Part shown: positions 59,634 to 64,000 of the stretch, one piece after another
How positions within the stretch are numbered: the first letter of the stretch is position 1
Layout of the letters: each line of letters opens with the position of its first letter
Assembly (NCBI RefSeq): GCF_040144835.1
Contig: NZ_CP151632.1
Location: 2,232,001 to 2,296,000 of the forward strand
Direction: 5' to 3'
Length of the DNA stretch: 64,000 bases
From: Microbacterium sp. LWS13-1.2
Lineage (GTDB): Bacteria; Actinomycetota; Actinomycetes; Actinomycetales; Microbacteriaceae
Position numbers and translations under genes: made by a program
Notes under the pieces: generated by a model
Told to the model about the DNA's origin: nothing
What the model saw: only the letters and a program-made list of their open reading frames with translations
The model's database searches: none

Positions 59634-59780
59634 CTTTGAACCCCTCATCGCTCGATGCCGACGAACCCATACTGATCGCGCTTGCGCCCGGATGGAAGGG
59701 CCGCACCCCTTTCGACGCGCGGCGCGGTGCGGGAGGAGGTGCGCGCATCGCGGTACGGCGCGAGGCTCCCGTGGCCGGCG

Positions 59781-60788
59781 TCAGTTCGTGGTCGTCCGAG
59801 GCCGTCGCATGGTCACCAGCACGACCGCCCATGTGACGAGGAGCATGCCTGTCAGCACGAACCCGAGTCCGTCGATGCCCACCGATGCCACCCAGGGAAG
59901 CGGACCTCCGACGCCGAGATTCGCAACGAGGACGTCTGACAGCTGGACGATCGCGATCAGCACCGCGGCCACCACCGATATCCCGGTCATCACGAGCGCG
60001 TACACCTCACCCAGGTGGCGCCGACCGGGCTGCCAGCTGTACGCGCGGCGCATCACCGCGCCTTGGGTGGTGTCGAAGGCGCTCATTCCGGCGGCGAACA
60101 GAACCGGCAGGGTGAGCGCTGCCCACCAGGGCACGGCTCCGAAGCTGGCGGCACCTGCGAGTGCGAGCAGCCCGATCTCCGTGGCGGTGTCGAAGCCCAG
60201 CCCGAACAGCAGTCCGACGACGTACATGCGGGACGGCCGATCCACCGCTCGCTCGAAAGGCCCGAGCATCCGCAGCACCGGACCGCCTGCGTGCCCGTGG
60301 CGGCGCCGCAGCGACGCGATGTTGATGGCGGCGATGATGAGGAGGAAGACGCCCGAGACGGTGGGGCCGATGATCCCGGTCCAGGTGCGAAGGGCGGAGG
60401 AGTCATCGGCGAGCGACGTGCCGATCGCCGTGATTCCGAGTGCCAGCAGGATGCACAGCACGACGACGACGGTCGAGTGGCCGAGCGAGAACCAGAATCC
60501 GACGGTGTTGGCCGGCTTTCCGCGTTCGGCGAGGCGGCGCGTGGTGTTGTCGATCGCAGCGATGTGGTCGGCGTCGAACGCGTGGCGCACTCCCAGGGCG
60601 TACGCAGTGAGCCCGACGCCGAGAGTGACGAGCGTGCCCCCGCCGCCACCGAGCGGGATGCCGGCGGGGATCACCAGGAGGACCAGGACTCCCCAGCCGA
60701 GCACATGCAGGATCGCGATCAGCGAAATGACGCCGATCGTGCTCCGACGGATGCGTGGCCCGGTCTGATCATCGCGGAGTGCTGTCAA
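59781..60788 (-). CDS. Nickel/cobalt transporter (NiCoT family)
   Basis: The 335-residue permease has the signature RHAFDADHIAAIDNTTR in helix II, FWFSLGHSTVVVVLCILLALG, GLLFGLGFDTATEIGLLAL and MSAFDTTQGAVMRRAYSW, with about eight helices. A TTG start at 60788 preceded by AAAGGA fits best. It lies 20 bases inside the end of ureD, so the gene is the last of the urease operon and probably supplies nickel to urease. The mode of nickel delivery to UreG is inferred from context. Confidence 0.93.
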   Translation of the reverse strand: MTALRDDQTGPRIRRSTIGVISLIAILHVLGWGVLVLLVIPAGIPLGGGGGTLVTLGVGLTAYALGVRHAFDADHIAAIDNTTRRLAERGKPANTVGFWFSLGHSTVVVVLCILLALGITAIGTSLADDSSALRTWTGIIGPTVSGVFLLIIAAINIASLRRRHGHAGGPVLRMLGPFERAVDRPSRMYVVGLLFGLGFDTATEIGLLALAGAASFGAVPWWAALTLPVLFAAGMSAFDTTQGAVMRRAYSWQPGRRHLGEVYALVMTGISVVAAVLIAIVQLSDVLVANLGVGGPLPWVASVGIDGLGFVLTGMLLVTWAVVLVTMRRPRTTTN

Positions 60789-61509
60789 TGTGAGTCCTTT
60801 CCGGCTCAGGCGTGAAGGGGCGTTCCTGCGCGTGCGAGACCCAGGCATCCCACACGCGGTCCAGGGACGAGCCGTGCGTGTGGTCGGAGAGGTGACGCGC
60901 CATGGATCCGGGCCGATCGAACTCGAGGTCGCCCGCACGGGCGGGCGGGCGGAATCCGACGGCTATCACGGCATCGATCACCCGGTTGCTGCCGAGCACC
61001 CCGGGCTCGGGCGTACTCCCGGCTGCCTCCAGCCTTTCCACGAGGAGGGGTCCGCCGCTATCGGCGACCGCCAGCGCTGAGGCGAGTCGCCCGCCCCGTT
61101 CGCCGTGCCTGCCGAGCACGAGCGTCTCGCGGATCACCGCTCGCGCGTCGGAATCCAGGGTGATGCAGGTGCGGCGTTCGACGTCCGCCCCGTCCGTGAC
61201 CACGAAGGGCAGACCGTGCCACAGCAGCGTCCCGCCGGCTCCGACCGCCACGTCGAGGATCCACGACGAACGCGCGCCGCGATAGGCGACCGTCCCCCCG
61301 ACGTCCTCGATCTCTACCGTGCACCCCGGTCCGACGTCGATCTCCATGTGCACGTGGTCGCCGCCGAGCAGCACCATGCCGGCTGCGGCGACCGCGATCT
61401 GCGCGTGTGTGCGATCGCGCGAGATGAGGCGCGGTGCGAGCGCGCCCACGGCGAGCTCCACATGCGCCCGCGGCTCACCCGCGACGACCGCGATGCGCGT
61501 CGAGGTCAC
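60769..61509 (-). CDS. ureD: Urease accessory protein UreD
   Basis: The 246-residue protein matches the actinobacterial UreD/UreH: VGALAPRLISRDRTHAQIAVAAAGMVLLGGDHV (in part), CTVEIEDVGGTVAYRG, LLWHGLPFVVTDGADVERRT. It is the scaffold that joins UreF and UreG to apo-urease. The GTG start lies nine bases after ureG. Shorter than the proteobacterial homologue (about 270), as usual in this phylum. Confidence 0.88.
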   Translation of the reverse strand: MTSTRIAVVAGEPRAHVELAVGALAPRLISRDRTHAQIAVAAAGMVLLGGDHVHMEIDVGPGCTVEIEDVGGTVAYRGARSSWILDVAVGAGGTLLWHGLPFVVTDGADVERRTCITLDSDARAVIRETLVLGRHGERGGRLASALAVADSGGPLLVERLEAAGSTPEPGVLGSNRVIDAVIAVGFRPPARAGDLEFDRPGSMARHLSDHTHGSSLDRVWDAWVSHAQERPFTPEPERTHIDSTPR

Positions 61510-61518
61510 TCGTTCGTC

Positions 61519-62301
61519 TCAGCGCCGCGCGGCCTGCGTGCGGGAGTGGTCATGGACGTGGGTGGCGTCGGCGGCATCGTGGTCGTGGGAGTGGACGAAC
61601 CCGCCCTCGGGATGCTCGTCATCGGCGTGGAAGTGCGGGGCCATCGGCCCGGGGTCCTGCGCGATGTGGGTACCCGCCCGGTGGCTCGCGAGAATCATCA
61701 GCACCCAGGCACGCAGCGCCGCGACCGAGGCTGCGTCGTGCCGCGACAGGGCCAGCACAGCGCGGCCGTCTCGTGCCCCTTCGGCATCCGTCACCATCTG
61801 CGCCACGTCGACGCCGACATACGGCGCCAGGTCGGTCTTGTTGACGACGAGGAGGTCGGCGCGACCGATGCCCGGGCCGCCCTTCCGAGCGACATCGCCT
61901 CCGCCGGCGACGTCCAGGACGAAGATCTGCGCGTCCACCAGGGCGGGCGAGAACGTCGCCGTCAGGTTGTCGCCGCCCGACTCGATGAGCACGACGTCGA
62001 GGGGCGCGAAGTCTCGCTCGAGGTCTTCGGCGGCCAGAAGGTTGGTGGTGATGTCGTCGCGGATCGCGGTGTGCGGGCACGCACCGGTCTCGACGGCCCG
62101 GATGCGCTCGGGGTCGAGCACACCGGCGGAGCGGAGGAACCGGGCGTCCTCATCGGTGTAGATGTCGTTCGTGATGACGCCGAGGCGCAGGTCGGTCGCG
62201 AGAGCGCGGCACACCGTGGCGATGAGCGACGACTTGCCGGTGCCGACGGGGCCGGCGACGCCGAGCCGGAGCGCGCGGGGAGCGAGTGGTGAGTCAGGCA
62301 C
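61519..62301 (-). CDS. ureG: Urease accessory GTPase UreG with a histidine-rich C-terminal tail
   Basis: The 260-residue protein has the SIMIBI GTPase motifs: P-loop [24 protein letters not shown], the CPH metal motif in [23 protein letters not shown] and [10 protein letters not shown]. Unusually it adds a 45-residue C-terminal tail (216-260) with nine histidines ([25 protein letters not shown]). Many UreG proteins lack it, and those with a His stretch carry it at the N terminus. The tail may bind nickel, which matters because no ureE is present. It overlaps ureF by eight bases. Confidence 0.95.
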   Translation of the reverse strand: MPDSPLAPRALRLGVAGPVGTGKSSLIATVCRALATDLRLGVITNDIYTDEDARFLRSAGVLDPERIRAVETGACPHTAIRDDITTNLLAAEDLERDFAPLDVVLIESGGDNLTATFSPALVDAQIFVLDVAGGGDVARKGGPGIGRADLLVVNKTDLAPYVGVDVAQMVTDAEGARDGRAVLALSRHDAASVAALRAWVLMILASHRAGTHIAQDPGPMAPHFHADDEHPEGGFVHSHDHDAADATHVHDHSRTQAARR

Positions 62302-62968
62302 GGAAGAGTCTCCTGTTCGTTACGGCGTGGGCTTCTGTCCACGCTTCGGATTCGGGGGCGCTCGCCGCAGGGATCGCCTCGGGTGAGTCGAGTGCCGCGA
62401 GCTGCAGGATGAAGGGATCGACCGCCGCGCACGCGTCGATCACGAGCCGCACGCCGTCGACCGGGTCGCCGGGTTCGAGCTTGAGGAGAGCGGCGACGCC
62501 GCCGGCCATGTCGTCGTACACGGCGACGCGCACGAGAGTCTCGGCATCGAGCCCCGCGTGAGCCGCGATCGCGCCGAGGACGATCGGGCGAGGCGGCGTC
62601 GCCGTGTCCCCTCCGGTCAGTGCGTCGATCGCGGGCGACTGCGGCCACAGGCGCTGCGCGAGTCGCAGCAGCCCACGGCCGAGGTCGATCGAGGCGGTCC
62701 GCGCTGCGCGGCTCGGGGTGCGCGCCGCCCACGCCCGTTCGACCGGCGTATAAGGCGCACCGCTGAGGCCGGCCCGCCGCGCCACGACCGCGGTTGCGGC
62801 ATCCACGAGCGTCGTCGTGCGCGCCCGGGCACGCAGGAACGCCCCGACGTCCGCTCGCGCGAGCCCGCCCTGGACGGCCGGCTCGACGCCCGCCGAGAAC
62901 GCGTGCCCGCCCGAAGGCAGACGTGCGTCGGCGAGCAGCATGGTGACGGTGTGCGCGGCGGAGTCCAT
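62294..62968 (-). CDS. ureF: Urease accessory protein UreF
   Basis: The 224-residue protein shows [67 protein letters not shown] (in part) and ends [14 protein letters not shown]. It controls the UreG GTPase during nickel insertion. The ATG at 62968 lies eight bases after ureC. Its own ribosome site is weak, so coupled translation is likely. Confidence 0.93.
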   Translation of the reverse strand: MDSAAHTVTMLLADARLPSGGHAFSAGVEPAVQGGLARADVGAFLRARARTTTLVDAATAVVARRAGLSGAPYTPVERAWAARTPSRAARTASIDLGRGLLRLAQRLWPQSPAIDALTGGDTATPPRPIVLGAIAAHAGLDAETLVRVAVYDDMAGGVAALLKLEPGDPVDGVRLVIDACAAVDPFILQLAALDSPEAIPAASAPESEAWTEAHAVTNRRLFRA

Positions 62969-62976
62969 GGAGCGTC

Positions 62977-64000
62977 TCAGAACATGGTGTACAGCTGGGC
63001 CAGCGGGAGGGATGCCGCGGGTGCCGGTTCGACGTCCTCGCCGTCGATCGCGATCTCGAACGTGTCGGGGCGGATGCGGATCGACGGCAGACGGTCGTTG
63101 TTCTTCATGTCGGCCTTGCCGATGTGACGCGTGGGCTCGACCGTCGCGAGTCGGCGGCGCAGCCCGAGCGTCTCGGCGAGGCCGTCCTGCAGAGCCGCGG
63201 GTGAGACGTAGGTGACCGACAGGTCTGCCCCGATCGTGTCGCCGAAGGACGGTCGCATCATCACGGGCTGAGGTGTCGGGATCGACGCGTTCGGGTCGCC
63301 GAGCGCGGCCCACGCGATCGCTCCTCCCTTGACGACGACGGCCGGGCGGACGCCGAAGAACTTCGGGTCCCACACCGTGAGGTCGGCGAGCTTGCCGACC
63401 TCGATCGATCCGACGTCGTAGGCGATGCCGTGGGCGATCGCGGGGTTGATCGTGTACTTCGCCACATAGCGCCGTGCGCGTTCGTTGTCTGCCGGCATCC
63501 CGCCGTCCAACCCACCGCGACGGTGCTTCATAACGTGCGCGACCTGCCAGGTGCGCGTGACCACTTCGCCGATGCGGCCCATCGCCTGTGCGTCGGAGGA
63601 GGTCACCGACAGCGCTCCGATGTCGTGGAGGATGTCTTCCGCAGCGATCGTGGTGGCACGGATGCGGGACTCCGCGAACGCGAGATCCTCCGGCACGGCG
63701 GGGTTGAGGTGATGGCAGACCATCAGCATGTCGAGGTGCTCGGCGACGGTGTTCACCGTGTGCGGGAGGGTCGGGTTCGTCGAACCGGGGATCACGTTCG
63801 GCAGCCCCGCGATCGAGAGGATGTCGGGCGCGTGACCGCCGCCCGCTCCCTCGACGTGGAATGCGTGGATCGACCGGCCGCCCATCGCCGCGATGGTCGA
63901 CTCGACGAAGCCCGCCTCGTTCAGCGAGTCGGAGTGCAGCGCGACCTGCAGCCCCCACTCCTCGGCGGCACGCAAGGACGCGTCGATCGCGGCGGGGGAC
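62977..64000 (-). CDS. ureC: Urease alpha subunit, 5' part cut by window edge
   Basis: The visible 340 residues are the C-terminal 60 percent. They contain [17 protein letters not shown] with the nickel-ligand histidine, the mobile-flap motif [21 protein letters not shown] (in part) with the catalytic Cys-His, the SSDAQAMGR motif with the catalytic Asp, and [22 protein letters not shown]. The frame runs into the right edge. The carbamylated lysine and first His pair lie outside. It leads ureF, ureG, ureD and the nickel transporter. Confidence 0.96.
   Translation of the reverse strand, partial: SPAAIDASLRAAEEWGLQVALHSDSLNEAGFVESTIAAMGGRSIHAFHVEGAGGGHAPDILSIAGLPNVIPGSTNPTLPHTVNTVAEHLDMLMVCHHLNPAVPEDLAFAESRIRATTIAAEDILHDIGALSVTSSDAQAMGRIGEVVTRTWQVAHVMKHRRGGLDGGMPADNERARRYVAKYTINPAIAHGIAYDVGSIEVGKLADLTVWDPKFFGVRPAVVVKGGAIAWAALGDPNASIPTPQPVMMRPSFGDTIGADLSVTYVSPAALQDGLAETLGLRRRLATVEPTRHIGKADMKNNDRLPSIRIRPDTFEIAIDGEDVEPAPAASLPLAQLYTMF

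Overview
The window is very GC-rich DNA with densely packed genes on both strands. Many genes start leaderless or with GTG, and there are LacI-type sugar operators and a coenzyme F420 ligase. Together with small proteins that I associate with Microbacteriaceae, this points to an actinobacterium of that family, most likely Microbacterium. This is an inference from style and gene content, because no rRNA or other marker gene is present. I saw no tRNA, rRNA, CRISPR array, insertion sequence or prophage.

Layout. 1-7.6 kb: a circularly permuted ATP-grasp protein cut by the left edge, a membrane-anchored molybdopterin oxidoreductase, an arginine/ornithine pair (ddaH, rocD), and an operon of a small membrane protein, an XRE regulator and an MDR oxidoreductase. 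The operon promoter is framed by a perfect 18-bp inverted repeat. 7.7-17.9 kb: an arabinoside-utilisation locus with a sugar ABC transporter (binding protein and two permeases, no ATPase), a GH51 arabinofuranosidase, a GH5-like remnant, a frameshifted tandem esterase, two LacI regulators, and shared operators of the type TACAACGTTGTA. 17.9-22.8 kb: bifunctional PutA and a divergent LysR regulator. 22.8-26.5 kb: three overlapping genes for exported anchored proteins of unknown function, a convergent polytopic membrane protein, and a coiled-coil/repeat membrane protein. 26.7-31.2 kb: a c-di-GMP region with a bacteriophytochrome-GGDEF protein and an EAL protein between two paralogous small proteins, then a thioesterase. 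31.4-37.6 kb: a GNAT enzyme, CofE, a histidine kinase/response regulator/DUF4097 operon, an LLM-class oxidoreductase and a pentapeptide protein. 37.6-45.4 kb: etfB-etfA-cytochrome b, a MarR regulator, an enoyl-CoA hydratase, 3-hydroxyisobutyrate dehydrogenase and an acyl-CoA dehydrogenase (valine-type catabolism). A roughly 75-bp dispersed repeat runs through this region and lies in frame inside the cytochrome gene twice. 45.6-59.6 kb: small accessory proteins, a 13E12-type HNH protein, a 1910-residue amylopullulanase, a DHFR-like reductase, a VWA/solute-binding protein, an S4 protein and a dodecin. 59.8-64 kb: a nickel transporter and urease genes ureD, ureG, ureF and ureC. ureC runs off the right edge.

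How it fits together. Several modules feed glutamate and ammonia metabolism: DDAH yields citrulline, RocD makes pyrroline-5-carboxylate, PutA oxidises it to glutamate, and urease releases ammonia. Plant or soil polysaccharide use is suggested by the arabinofuranosidase/esterase locus and the amylopullulanase. Electrons from the acyl-CoA dehydrogenase probably go to EtfAB and perhaps to the adjacent membrane cytochrome b. Light and c-di-GMP signalling is represented by one predicted synthase and one predicted phosphodiesterase. Many single genes share one promoter layout: a TANNNT hexamer followed by six or seven bases and the start codon, meaning leaderless mRNAs.
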